Positions 14,752 through 21,998 of a stretch of 42,054 nt of DNA are shown here, in pieces; positions within the stretch are counted from its first letter, which is position 1; the number at the start of each line of letters is the position of its first letter. The translations under genes were made by a program, and so were the position numbers. The notes beneath the pieces were generated by a model. It had not been told where the DNA came from. It worked only from the letters and a program-made list of their open reading frames with translations, and did not search any database. This DNA comes from Yinghuangia soli (GTDB lineage: Bacteria > Actinomycetota > Actinomycetes > Streptomycetales > Streptomycetaceae), in the NCBI RefSeq assembly GCF_021502675.1, contig NZ_JAKFHA010000006.1:184466-226519 (forward strand), read 5' to 3'.

Positions 14752-15396
14752 GTGCGAGATCTGGACACCGCGGCAGCACTGTCGTGGATGCGCGCCGCGG
14801 CGGCGGCCATCGCCGCGCACGAGGCGGAACTGAGCGCGCTGGACGCGGCGATCGGGGACGGCGACCACGGTGCCAACCTCCGCCGCGGCTTCTCCGCGGT
14901 CGCGGTGACCGCCGAGCAGCTGGTCGCGGACGGCGTCCAGCCGGGCCCGTTCCTGGTCGAGGTCGGCGGCACCCTCATCTCCAGCGTGGGCGGCGCGGCC
15001 GGACCGCTGTACGGCACCGCGCTGCGGTCCGCGGGCAAGGCGCTCAGCGGCCCGGCCGCGGACACCGCGGCGGTCGGCGCGGCCTTGCGGGCCGGGCTCG
15101 ACGCGCTGTGCCGGCTGGGCGGCGCCCAGGTCGGCGACAAGACGATGGTGGACGCGTTCGCCCCCGCGGTCGGCGCCTTCCAGTCCGCCGCCGACCAGGA
15201 CCTCGCGACCGCCGCGCTGCGGGCGGCCGCCGCCGCGGAGGAGGGCATGCGGGCCACCACACCGCTGCGCGCCCGCAAGGGCCGGGCCAGCTATTTGGGC
15301 GAACGCAGCATCGGCCACCAGGACCCCGGCGCGACGTCGACTGCCCTGATGTTCCGCGCCTTGGCCGAGTCCCTGACCCCGAGCCCCGCGGAATGA
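14752..15396 (+). CDS. dhaL: DhaL, ADP-binding subunit of dihydroxyacetone kinase
   Basis: The product has 214 residues and is a standard DhaL eight-helix barrel. IGDGDHGANL (Asp36, Asp38, His39) coordinates the magnesium ions that hold ADP. VGGAAGPLYGTALR, LGGAQVGDKTMVDA and RKGRASYLGERSIGH are family-conserved. In the PTS-type system the ADP is a permanent cofactor rephosphorylated by DhaM. The start is GTG with AGGAGC upstream. The stop overlaps the start of the enzyme I gene by four bases (ATGA), indicating translational coupling. Confidence 0.95.
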   Translation: MRDLDTAAALSWMRAAAAAIAAHEAELSALDAAIGDGDHGANLRRGFSAVAVTAEQLVADGVQPGPFLVEVGGTLISSVGGAAGPLYGTALRSAGKALSGPAADTAAVGAALRAGLDALCRLGGAQVGDKTMVDAFAPAVGAFQSAADQDLATAALRAAAAAEEGMRATTPLRARKGRASYLGERSIGHQDPGATSTALMFRALAESLTPSPAE

Positions 15397-17258
15397 CGGA
15401 CGACGCACCGGCGGATACGGCCGGTTCGGCCGCCGTGCTGCACGGAATCGCCGCAGCGGGAGGCGTGGCGGTCGGCCGCGTACTGAGCGTGGACGATGGG
15501 GATGCAGTGCTTGCGCAGGCACCCCCCGGTACTCCTGGCCAGGCCGCGGACGCGGCACGGGGCGCAGCACCTGGGGCAGCGCCGACCCCGACGCACGACT
15601 CGGCCCCCGTGGTGCCCGGGCCGGTTGCCGACCCGGTGGCCCGCGCAACGCCTGACCCGACGCCCGATGCCGGGCACGATGCGAACGGCCCGCGGCCCAC
15701 CGGCAGTTCCGGCACAGGGGTCGACGCCGCGCTGGCTGCCGTGGCCTCGGAGCTGACTGCGCTCGCCGACGCTCTCCGCAGCCAAGGGCGCAGCGAGCAG
15801 GCCGATATCGTCGAAGTCGGTGCGCTGATCGCGGAGGATCCCGCACTGGCAGGGCTGGCCGCGGAACTGGCCGCGTCCGGACTGACCGCGGCCGAAGCCG
15901 TCGCGGCCGCCGCGAACCGGCATGCCGATGCGCTCGCCGCGCTGGGCGACCCCTTGTTCGCGGACCGGGCCGCCGACATCCGGCAGATCGGCCGCCGGGC
16001 CGCCGGTTGGCTGCACGGCCTCCCCTCCCCCGCGGCGCGGGACGGCGCGGTGCTGGTCGGCACCGAGCTCGCCGCCGCGGACATCCTCGCCCCGGGCGGC
16101 GGTCCGGTCGCCGCGGTGTCCGAGCGCGGTGGTCCGACCGGTCATCTGGCCGTGGTGGCACGGGCGTTGGGCATCCCGCTGGTGCTCGGTGCCGATGTCG
16201 GCGCGCTCCGCGGGGCCGGCACGCAGCGGGTTCTCGTGGACGGCGACCGCGGCCTCGTGGTGCTGGATCCGGTGGTCCGGGACGTGGTGCCGGACTTCTC
16301 GGTGTCCCGGGACCAGGCGGGCAGCGCCCAGGACGCCGAAGTACGGCCGGTGGCGACCCGCGACGGGCACCGGGTGTGCGTGTACGCCAACGTGGGCGGG
16401 CACCGCGAGGCGGTCGCGGCCCGCACGCTCGGCGCGGAAGGCGTCGGACTCCTGCGTACCGAACTGCCTTTCCTCGCCGCGGACCACTGGCCGGACGCCG
16501 AGGAGCACGCCGCCGCCTTGGCCCCCTTGCTCCGCGACGGCCCCGACGGCCCGGTCACGGTGCGCACCCTGGACTTCGCGGCCGACAAGCGCCCGCCGTT
16601 CCTGACTCGCGCCCCCTACGGCCCCGGCGCCCCCATCGGTCCCGGCGGGCCCGACGATCCCGGCGATCCCGGCGATCCCGGCGACGCGAGGTCGGACACC
16701 CTCCTGCGCACCCAGTTCCACGGCATCCTCACCGCCGCCGCCACCGCGTCCCGCCCGGTGCGGATCATGGTCCCGATGGTCGCGGACGCCGCCGACTTCG
16801 CCCGCTGCCGCCGCGTCCTCACCGGGGTCTGCCACCGCCTCGGCGTACCCGCCCCGCAGTTCGGCGCGATGGTCGAACTCCCGGGTGCCGTCGCGGACGC
16901 CGACGCGCTGGCGGCCGCCGCGGACTTCCTGTCCCTCGGCACCAACGACCTCACCGCGGCCCTGCTCGGCCTGGCCCGGGACGATCCGCGGCTGACCCCG
17001 GACCGGGCCGCCGAACCCGCGGTGCTGCACGCGGTACGCCGCGTCGCGGAGTGCGCGCACGCCCGCGGCCTGCCGGTCTCGGTGTGCGGCGACGCGGCCG
17101 CGGATCCGCGCGTACTCCCCCTACTGGTCGGGCTCGGCATCGACGCGTTGTCGGTCGCCCCGCCCGCATTGGAGCGGGTCCGCGAGCAGGTGCGCGCTCT
17201 CGACCGGGTGCGCTGCGCCGAGCTGGTCCGCGAGCGGCTGGCCGCGCCCCGGGCGTGA
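15393..17258 (+). CDS. Enzyme I-like PEP:protein phosphotransferase of the Dha system
   Basis: This 621-residue protein has the PTS enzyme I order. An HPr-binding helical region leads to the swivel domain with phospho-histidine His251 in ERGGPTGHLAVVARALGIP, then the PEP-binding barrel with GAEGVGLLRTE (Arg355), RTLDFAADK, RIMVPMV, GAMVELPG, SLGTNDLT and the catalytic Cys565 in VSVCGDAAADP. It should phosphorylate the adjacent HPr. Two features are odd. An Ala/Pro/Asp-rich insert occupies about residues 41-108 near the N-terminus. The stretch after the DK motif, where enzymes I normally carry an ENPxLGxRxxR-type segment, is replaced by a Gly-Pro-Asp repeat (about 411-433). The key active-site residues remain, so activity is likely but not certain. 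Confidence 0.88.
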   Translation: MTDDAPADTAGSAAVLHGIAAAGGVAVGRVLSVDDGDAVLAQAPPGTPGQAADAARGAAPGAAPTPTHDSAPVVPGPVADPVARATPDPTPDAGHDANGPRPTGSSGTGVDAALAAVASELTALADALRSQGRSEQADIVEVGALIAEDPALAGLAAELAASGLTAAEAVAAAANRHADALAALGDPLFADRAADIRQIGRRAAGWLHGLPSPAARDGAVLVGTELAAADILAPGGGPVAAVSERGGPTGHLAVVARALGIPLVLGADVGALRGAGTQRVLVDGDRGLVVLDPVVRDVVPDFSVSRDQAGSAQDAEVRPVATRDGHRVCVYANVGGHREAVAARTLGAEGVGLLRTELPFLAADHWPDAEEHAAALAPLLRDGPDGPVTVRTLDFAADKRPPFLTRAPYGPGAPIGPGGPDDPGDPGDPGDARSDTLLRTQFHGILTAAATASRPVRIMVPMVADAADFARCRRVLTGVCHRLGVPAPQFGAMVELPGAVADADALAAAADFLSLGTNDLTAALLGLARDDPRLTPDRAAEPAVLHAVRRVAECAHARGLPVSVCGDAAADPRVLPLLVGLGIDALSVAPPALERVREQVRALDRVRCAELVRERLAAPRA

Positions 17259-17291
17259 ACCCGGGTGCGGCCCGGCCACCCGCAAGGCGGG

Positions 17292-18335
17292 TCAGCGCGA
17301 CGGGTCGAACAGCACCTTGAGGCAGCCCTCGGTGCGGTCCGCGAACACCTCGTAACCGCGGGCCGCCTCGGACAGCCCGAGCCGGTGTGTGAAGACGTCG
17401 ACCGGGGTGAGCCGGCCGTACCGGATCAGCGGGATGAGCTCGGCCCAGGTGGCCGCGACCGGCGCGGTGGTGAAGCGCACCGTGACGTTGCGGATGAGCA
17501 GCAGCGGCGCGGCGATCGGGAAGGCGAAGTTGGCGTTGACGCCGACCACGGAGACGGTGTGCGAGGTGCGCACCGCGTTGAGTGCGGCGGTCAGTGTGGC
17601 GTCGTGGCCGACCGCCTCGATGACCGCGTCGGCGCCGAGTCCGCCGGTGGCGGCCAGCACCTGCTGGGCGATGTCGCCCTGCGACGCGTCGATGGGCTCG
17701 GCACCGAGCGCCTCGGCCATCGCGAGGCGCTCCGGCACCCGGTCGGCGGCCAGCACGCGGCCCGCGCCGAGCACCTGGGCGGACTGCAGCGCGTACAGGC
17801 CGACCGGCCCGAGGCCGATGACCAGCACCGTGGCGCCGGGGCGGATGTCGGCGCGGGTGGCCGCGGTCCAGCCGGTGGGCAGCGCGTCGGTGAGCAGGAC
17901 CGCGTTGTCCACCGAGATGTCCTCGGGGATGGGCAGCAGGGCCATGTCGGCGACCGGGATCTCGACCGCCTCGGCGTGCCCGCCGGGCAGGTCGGCGCCG
18001 CTGCCCAGCACCCGGAGGCCGCCGCCGGTGCAGTCGATGCCGTTGCCCGCGGCGCAGCCCGCGCACTTGCCGCAGCCGAAGACCGGCGAGACCAGGACCC
18101 GGTCGCCGGCCTTGACGCGCGACACCTCGCGGCCGGTCTCCAGGACGGTGCCGACCACTTCGTGCCCGGGGCGCAGCCCGCTGACCGCGAAGTCGCCCTC
18201 GTAGAAGTGCAGGTCGGAGCCGCACAGCGCGCTCGCGGTGACCTGCACGATGGCGCCGCCGGGGCCGCTGAGCACCGGATCGTCGACCTTCTCGACGGTG
18301 ACGTCGCGGGTTCCGTTGATGACCACGGCGCGCAT
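17292..18335 (-). CDS. Zinc-dependent medium-chain alcohol dehydrogenase
   Basis: The product has 347 residues and belongs to the medium-chain dehydrogenase superfamily. Catalytic zinc ligands are Cys38, His58 and Glu59 (ALCGSDLHFYEGDF, RPGHEVVG). The structural zinc lobe has Cys88, Cys91, Cys94 and Cys102 (FGCGKCAGCAAGNGIDC). The NAD-binding fold contains VIGLGPVGLYA. It resembles threonine, sorbitol and formaldehyde-type dehydrogenases; the substrate is not fixed by the sequence. The ATG at 18335 was chosen over an upstream in-frame start at 18362 that lies in the operator. It converges on the Dha enzyme I gene with a 33-bp gap, and a triose or polyol substrate is possible but speculative. 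A palindrome upstream suggests TetR-type control. Confidence 0.9.
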   Translation of the reverse strand: MRAVVINGTRDVTVEKVDDPVLSGPGGAIVQVTASALCGSDLHFYEGDFAVSGLRPGHEVVGTVLETGREVSRVKAGDRVLVSPVFGCGKCAGCAAGNGIDCTGGGLRVLGSGADLPGGHAEAVEIPVADMALLPIPEDISVDNAVLLTDALPTGWTAATRADIRPGATVLVIGLGPVGLYALQSAQVLGAGRVLAADRVPERLAMAEALGAEPIDASQGDIAQQVLAATGGLGADAVIEAVGHDATLTAALNAVRTSHTVSVVGVNANFAFPIAAPLLLIRNVTVRFTTAPVAATWAELIPLIRYGRLTPVDVFTHRLGLSEAARGYEVFADRTEGCLKVLFDPSR

Positions 18336-18355
18336 CGGCTGCTCCAGACACGTCA

Positions 18356-18368
18356 GTAACACTGTTAC
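18356..18368. promoter_or_regulatory. Palindrome GTAAC-ACT-GTTAC upstream of the alcohol dehydrogenase
   Basis: Perfect 5-bp arms, 21 bp upstream of the start codon, overlap where transcription should begin. It has the form of a TetR-family operator and differs from the TGACG palindrome found at five other promoters. The rest of the 182-bp divergent gap holds the acyltransferase promoter (TAGCGT near 18505). Confidence 0.5.
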
Positions 18369-18517
18369 AGGGATCGGGGTGAATCTAACCCAACGTCAGC
18401 GTCGGCGGCAGGGTCGCGGATTGCGAACGCCCGGCCCGCAGGACCGGTGCCGGTACCGGCGTGAGTTTCGTCCCACCGGCCGCCGCGCGGCGAGACGATC
18501 TCGCTAGCGTGGGCGCC

Positions 18518-19252
18518 ATGTCGATCGCTCGAGCCCTGCGCGCCCGCGGCCGCCGAGCCGCCTCGCGGGCGCTGCACCGCGGCTGGGAGGCGGTGCGGAA
18601 AGCCGGTGCGGTGACCGCCGAACAACCCGGCCTGCTGCATTTCGGCGCACTCGGCCCGGGCGCCAAATTCGCGTTCCCGACCGGCACGATCTTCGGCGAG
18701 CGGTGGATCCGGATCGGTGCCGAGACCGGCATCGGCGACCACGTGAGCCTGTCCGCGGGACTGGCCCCCGGACACGACCTGGGCACGCGCCCGATCGTCA
18801 CCATCGGCGAGCGCTGCACGATAGGCCGCGGCAGCCACATCGTCGGCCACCACTCGATCGTGATCGGCGACGACGTGTGGACCGGCCCGTACGTCTACAT
18901 CACCGACCAGAACCACAGCTACGCCGACCCCGACCAGCCGATCGGCCGGCAGTGGCCGGTGAACGACACGGTCGAGATCGGCGACGGCAGCTGGCTCGGT
19001 GCCGGGGCGATCATCCTGCCGGGCGCCCGCCTCGGCCGGAACGTCGTGGTGGCGGCCGGCTCGGTGGTCCGCGGCGTGGTCCCCGACCACAGCGTGGTGG
19101 CCGGCGTACCGGCGAAGGTCGTGCGCCGGTACGACCCGGCCACCGGGTGGGACCCGCCGCTGCGCAACATCCCGGTGGGCATCCCCGAGGGGGTCACCCA
19201 CGAGCAGCTCGTGGCGCTGATCGAGCAGGCGGAGAGCCGCACTTCGGACTGA
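18518..19252 (+). CDS. Left-handed beta-helix acyltransferase
   Basis: This 244-residue protein has a hexapeptide-repeat beta-helix (about residues 60-205) with repeating I/V-G units such as IRIGAETGIGDHVSL, VTIGERCTIGRGS, IVIGDDVWTG and VEIGDGSWLGAGAIILPG. The likely catalytic His lies in TDQNHSYADPDQPI, and VVAGVPAKVV is the usual end of the helix. Relatives transfer acetyl or other acyl groups to sugars or antibiotics in the cytosol. The ATG at 18518 is preceded closely by TAGCGT, which looks like a -10 element of a leaderless promoter; a longer GTG start at 18461 lacks support. The acceptor is unknown and no sugar genes are adjacent. Confidence 0.85.
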   Translation: MSIARALRARGRRAASRALHRGWEAVRKAGAVTAEQPGLLHFGALGPGAKFAFPTGTIFGERWIRIGAETGIGDHVSLSAGLAPGHDLGTRPIVTIGERCTIGRGSHIVGHHSIVIGDDVWTGPYVYITDQNHSYADPDQPIGRQWPVNDTVEIGDGSWLGAGAIILPGARLGRNVVVAAGSVVRGVVPDHSVVAGVPAKVVRRYDPATGWDPPLRNIPVGIPEGVTHEQLVALIEQAESRTSD

Positions 19253-19334
19253 TCCGGGGCCGCGGACGACCCGGTGCGATGCGTCCTGCGCGATCGGCAG
19301 CCCTGCGGGCCGCGGCGCGGACCGGGGCCGGCTA

Positions 19335-19367
19335 CCGGGGGCGGCAGAGGTGCGATGCCGCCCCCGG
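19335..19367. terminator. Bidirectional terminator between acyltransferase and SurE-like gene
   Basis: Twelve-base perfect arms (19335-19346 and 19356-19367) enclose a 9-nt loop in the 157-bp gap between converging genes. Confidence 0.7.
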
Positions 19368-19409
19368 CATCTCCAGCACCGGTCCCCGGCACCGGTGGTC
19401 AGTCCCCCG

Positions 19410-20360
19410 TCAGGCGGTCAGACCGTTCAGCCGCAGGCGCAGCGCCAGCGTGTCGAGGATCGACACGATCTGGCCCAGCTGCCAGCCCGGCGCGGTCCAG
19501 TCGCCGTCCAGCAGCGACATCGAGACGCTGCCGTTCGCGATCGCGGTGGTGTCCGCGTTGCCGACCGGCTCTTCCTGGTCCGGGTTGACGCCCAGGTCGA
19601 TGCGGTAGCAGGTGGCGCACTGGTCGGGCGCCGGCAGGTACTTCGCGATCACGGCCTCGGCGCGGCCGACGTTGGTCATCTCGACCTTGCCGGTGGGCGC
19701 GACGGGGTAGTTGACGTTGATCGTCGCGTGGTTGTTCATGATCGCACCGGACTTCGGCGCGGTCGCGATCAGCTTCTCGACCAGCTTGGCGGTGAAGCCC
19801 ACCGCCTTGGCGACCTGCGGGAACGGGTTGGTCGGGTTGCGCACGTCGTATTCGGCGCTGACCGCGATCGACGGGACGCCGCGCTCGGCCGCGGTGATCG
19901 CCGCGCCCACGGTGCCCGAGTGGGTCGTCGTGGTGCCCATGTTCTGGCCCGCGTTGATGCCGGAGATGACGAGGTCCGGCTTCTTGTCGGTGAACACGTT
20001 CAGGATGCCGAACGCCACCGAGTCGGCCGGGGTGCCCTCGACGGACCAGATGTCCGGGGCGGTCTGCGCGGCCTTGAAGACCTGGCCGGGCTTGGCGGTG
20101 AAACCGGTGCCCTTGCCGGACTGGTCGGTCAGCGGGGCGACGATGACGGCGTTGTGGCCCGCGGCCTTCAGCGCGCCCTGCAGGGCCCGGATGAAGGGGA
20201 ACTGGTAGCCGTCGTCGTTGCTGAGCAGGATGTTGAGGCGCTTGGGCGGCGCGGGGGCCGCCTCGGCCGCGTTCGCGGCCGGAGCGGTGAGGCCGAACAG
20301 CGTTGCGCCGACCGCGATTGCGGCCATGAGTCTTACGGGCTTGATGCCGAACCGTGCCAT
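19410..20360 (-). CDS. Exported SurE-like 5'/3'-nucleotidase
   Basis: The product has 316 residues: an N-terminal signal peptide (basic start, hydrophobic core, likely cleavage after PAANA) and a SurE domain. Metal ligands lie in ILLSNDDG (Asp49, Asp50) and SGINAGQNMG, and HSGTVGAA is the usual following motif. SurE proteins are metal-dependent phosphatases acting on nucleoside monophosphates; most are cytosolic, so a secreted form may scavenge phosphate or nucleosides outside the cell. The ATG at 20360 was chosen because it begins the signal peptide. The C-terminus carries a short CATC pair. The gene stands alone between a terminator and a long upstream spacer. Confidence 0.9.
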   Translation of the reverse strand: MARFGIKPVRLMAAIAVGATLFGLTAPAANAAEAAPAPPKRLNILLSNDDGYQFPFIRALQGALKAAGHNAVIVAPLTDQSGKGTGFTAKPGQVFKAAQTAPDIWSVEGTPADSVAFGILNVFTDKKPDLVISGINAGQNMGTTTTHSGTVGAAITAAERGVPSIAVSAEYDVRNPTNPFPQVAKAVGFTAKLVEKLIATAPKSGAIMNNHATINVNYPVAPTGKVEMTNVGRAEAVIAKYLPAPDQCATCYRIDLGVNPDQEEPVGNADTTAIANGSVSMSLLDGDWTAPGWQLGQIVSILDTLALRLRLNGLTA

Positions 20361-20692
20361 CTCTCGGGCCTCCGTCGTACGAAGAGGTAAGTTGCCGAAG
20401 AATTGCGGCGGCACCCGGTGGACGGTACGGGCAGCGCGGATTAGCGCGATCTATTTCCCCCATGGGGTGGCACGCAGTAGCCCTGCACCGGACACGTGTC
20501 ACCCATCGGTGAGCGAAAATAAGGTCAAGCCGCGGACATTTCAATAGCGGAATGCCTGCTGTCCGCAACCGGTTCCGGGGCGCCGGCAGGCGTCGGCGGC
20601 CGGCCCGGATCCGGCGCAGCACCGCAGGTCGGCGGCCCATGACGGCTTGTCGCCGGGTCGACAAAACCGCCCGGTCGGCGTTCGACCGGGGT
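20361..20692. other. 332-bp spacer upstream of the SurE-like gene
   Basis: No coding frame is convincing. It contains two perfect 10-bp palindromes, CCCCATGGGG (20458-20467) and GACACGTGTC (20491-20500), that could be operators for the SurE-like gene. A/T-rich ATTAGCGCGATCTATTT near 20440 is probably the promoter. The terminator of the next gene lies at the far end. Confidence 0.45.
20670..20690 (-). terminator. Intrinsic terminator of the ADP-ribosylglycohydrolase gene
   Basis: Eight-base arms CCCGGTCG and CGACCGGG enclose a 5-nt loop. On the minus strand CGGTTTTG follows, a true U-tract, which is rare in this window. It begins three bases after the stop codon. Confidence 0.7.
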
Positions 20693-21793
20693 TCAGGCGG
20701 CCGGGTAGCGCTTCGCCCAGTGCGTCTCGGGGGCGTCCGGCGCGTGCAGCGCCGCGGACTGCGTCATCTCCATCGAGAAGTCGTCGGCGAGTTGCAGCAG
20801 CGTTCCCCGGCCTTCGAGTTCGGCCACCAGGTCGGCGGGCAGCGCGGTCTCGCCGTGCATCGCACCGAGCAGGTTCCCGCAGATCGACCCGGTCGAGTCG
20901 CTGTCCCCGGAGTGGTTGACCGCGAGCAGCAGTCCGCTGCGCACATCCGGGGCGACCAGCGCGCAGTACAGGCCGATGGCCAGCGCCTCTTCAGCGGTCC
21001 AGCCCTGGCCCAGTTCCTCCACGCGGCCGGAGTCCGGAAGCCCGGAACGCACCATGCGCAGCGCGGACTCCACGGCCGCCACGGTCTCTTCGTGGCCCTC
21101 GTGCGCCTTGGCCAGTTCCAGCGCCTCGCGTACCCCCGCCTCGACGGTGGCGCCCTGCATCAGCGCGTGCACGAGCACCGCGAAAACCCCCGCGGACAGG
21201 TAGCCGGTGGGGTGCCCGTGGGTCAGCACCGCGCATTCGACCGCGAGTTGGAAGACCAGGTCGGGGCTCCAGCCGACCAGCAGGCCGAACGGCGCGGAGC
21301 GCATCACCGCGCCGCAGCCCTTCGAGTCCGGGTTCTTGGGCGTGTCCAGCGTGCCCATGACCTCGTCGTCGAGGCCGCGCAGGCAGGCATGCCCGGGCGC
21401 CCGCGAGCTGTACAGCCACTCCTCGCGCACGAGCCAGCCCTCGTCGCGGCGTTCGTCCGGGCCCCAGTCGCTCTGCGTGGCCTTCCAGCGCAGGTACGCG
21501 CGGTGCACGTCGGTCGGCGGGTGCCAGGAGCCCTCGTCGCGGCGCACGTGCGCGCGTATCAGGCCTTCCACGGTGAACAGCGTCATCTGGGTGTCGTCGG
21601 TGATCGCGCCGCGCCGGTGGTACGCCGTGACGTACCCCTCCACGCCGCCCGCACCGTGCTGCACCCGGATCTCGTCGAGGGACAGGAACTCGATCCCCGC
21701 GCCCAGCGCGTCGCCGATCGCGCCACCGAGCAGGCAGCCGCGGACCCGGCTGCGGAAGTCCTGCTGCCGCTCCCTGGACCACAGTGCGGCCAT
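20693..21793 (-). CDS. ADP-ribosylglycohydrolase family protein
   Basis: This 366-residue protein has the all-helical ADP-ribosylglycohydrolase fold signatures. GCLLGGAIGDALGAG is near the N-terminus, AITDDTQMTLF (residues 63-73) supplies magnesium ligands, and NHSGDSDSTGSICGNLLGA near the C-terminus supplies the second acidic cluster. The enzymes remove ADP-ribose from proteins or small molecules, reversing ADP-ribosylation. The ATG at 21793 follows GGGAGGG. It lies downstream of fbiC on the same strand, but a 205-bp gap with a TGACG-type palindrome suggests its own regulated promoter. The target of deribosylation is unknown. Confidence 0.9.
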   Translation of the reverse strand: MAALWSRERQQDFRSRVRGCLLGGAIGDALGAGIEFLSLDEIRVQHGAGGVEGYVTAYHRRGAITDDTQMTLFTVEGLIRAHVRRDEGSWHPPTDVHRAYLRWKATQSDWGPDERRDEGWLVREEWLYSSRAPGHACLRGLDDEVMGTLDTPKNPDSKGCGAVMRSAPFGLLVGWSPDLVFQLAVECAVLTHGHPTGYLSAGVFAVLVHALMQGATVEAGVREALELAKAHEGHEETVAAVESALRMVRSGLPDSGRVEELGQGWTAEEALAIGLYCALVAPDVRSGLLLAVNHSGDSDSTGSICGNLLGAMHGETALPADLVAELEGRGTLLQLADDFSMEMTQSAALHAPDAPETHWAKRYPAA

Positions 21794-21925
21794 GGGTTCC
21801 GTCCCTCCCCGTCTCCGGGGGCCCGAGCGGCCGGCTCCCCTCCGGCCCTGCCCCGCGCCCCGTTCGAGTACGTCACGCCTCGTGGCGGCAGCGTACCCAC
21901 ACTCGGGCACCGCCTGTCGCTTTAT

Positions 21926-21938
21926 TGACGATCCGTCA
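21926..21938. promoter_or_regulatory. TGACG-type operator upstream of the ADP-ribosylglycohydrolase
   Basis: TGACG-ATC-CGTCA followed by GAT lies 133 bp upstream of the start codon. It matches four other promoter palindromes in the window, and shares the extended TTATTGACGA end with the site at 8241. The distance suggests a long leader or a promoter well upstream of the gene. Confidence 0.55.
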
Positions 21939-21998
21939 GATTCGCGTTCCGGTTACGGCCGGGGCACCAGGCCCCGGCCGCCGCGCCGGCCCAGGGCC

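Noticed and set aside
13031-14779. Long minus-strand frame across dhaM, dhaK and HPr
   Set aside because: It has no recognisable domain and conflicts with well-supported dha genes; it is a shadow frame.
20491-20500. GACACGTGTC as a cAMP-receptor or PHO box
   Set aside because: It is only 10 bp and does not match the direct-repeat PHO box or the GTGAC-N6-GTCAC form. It is listed only as a palindrome in the spacer.
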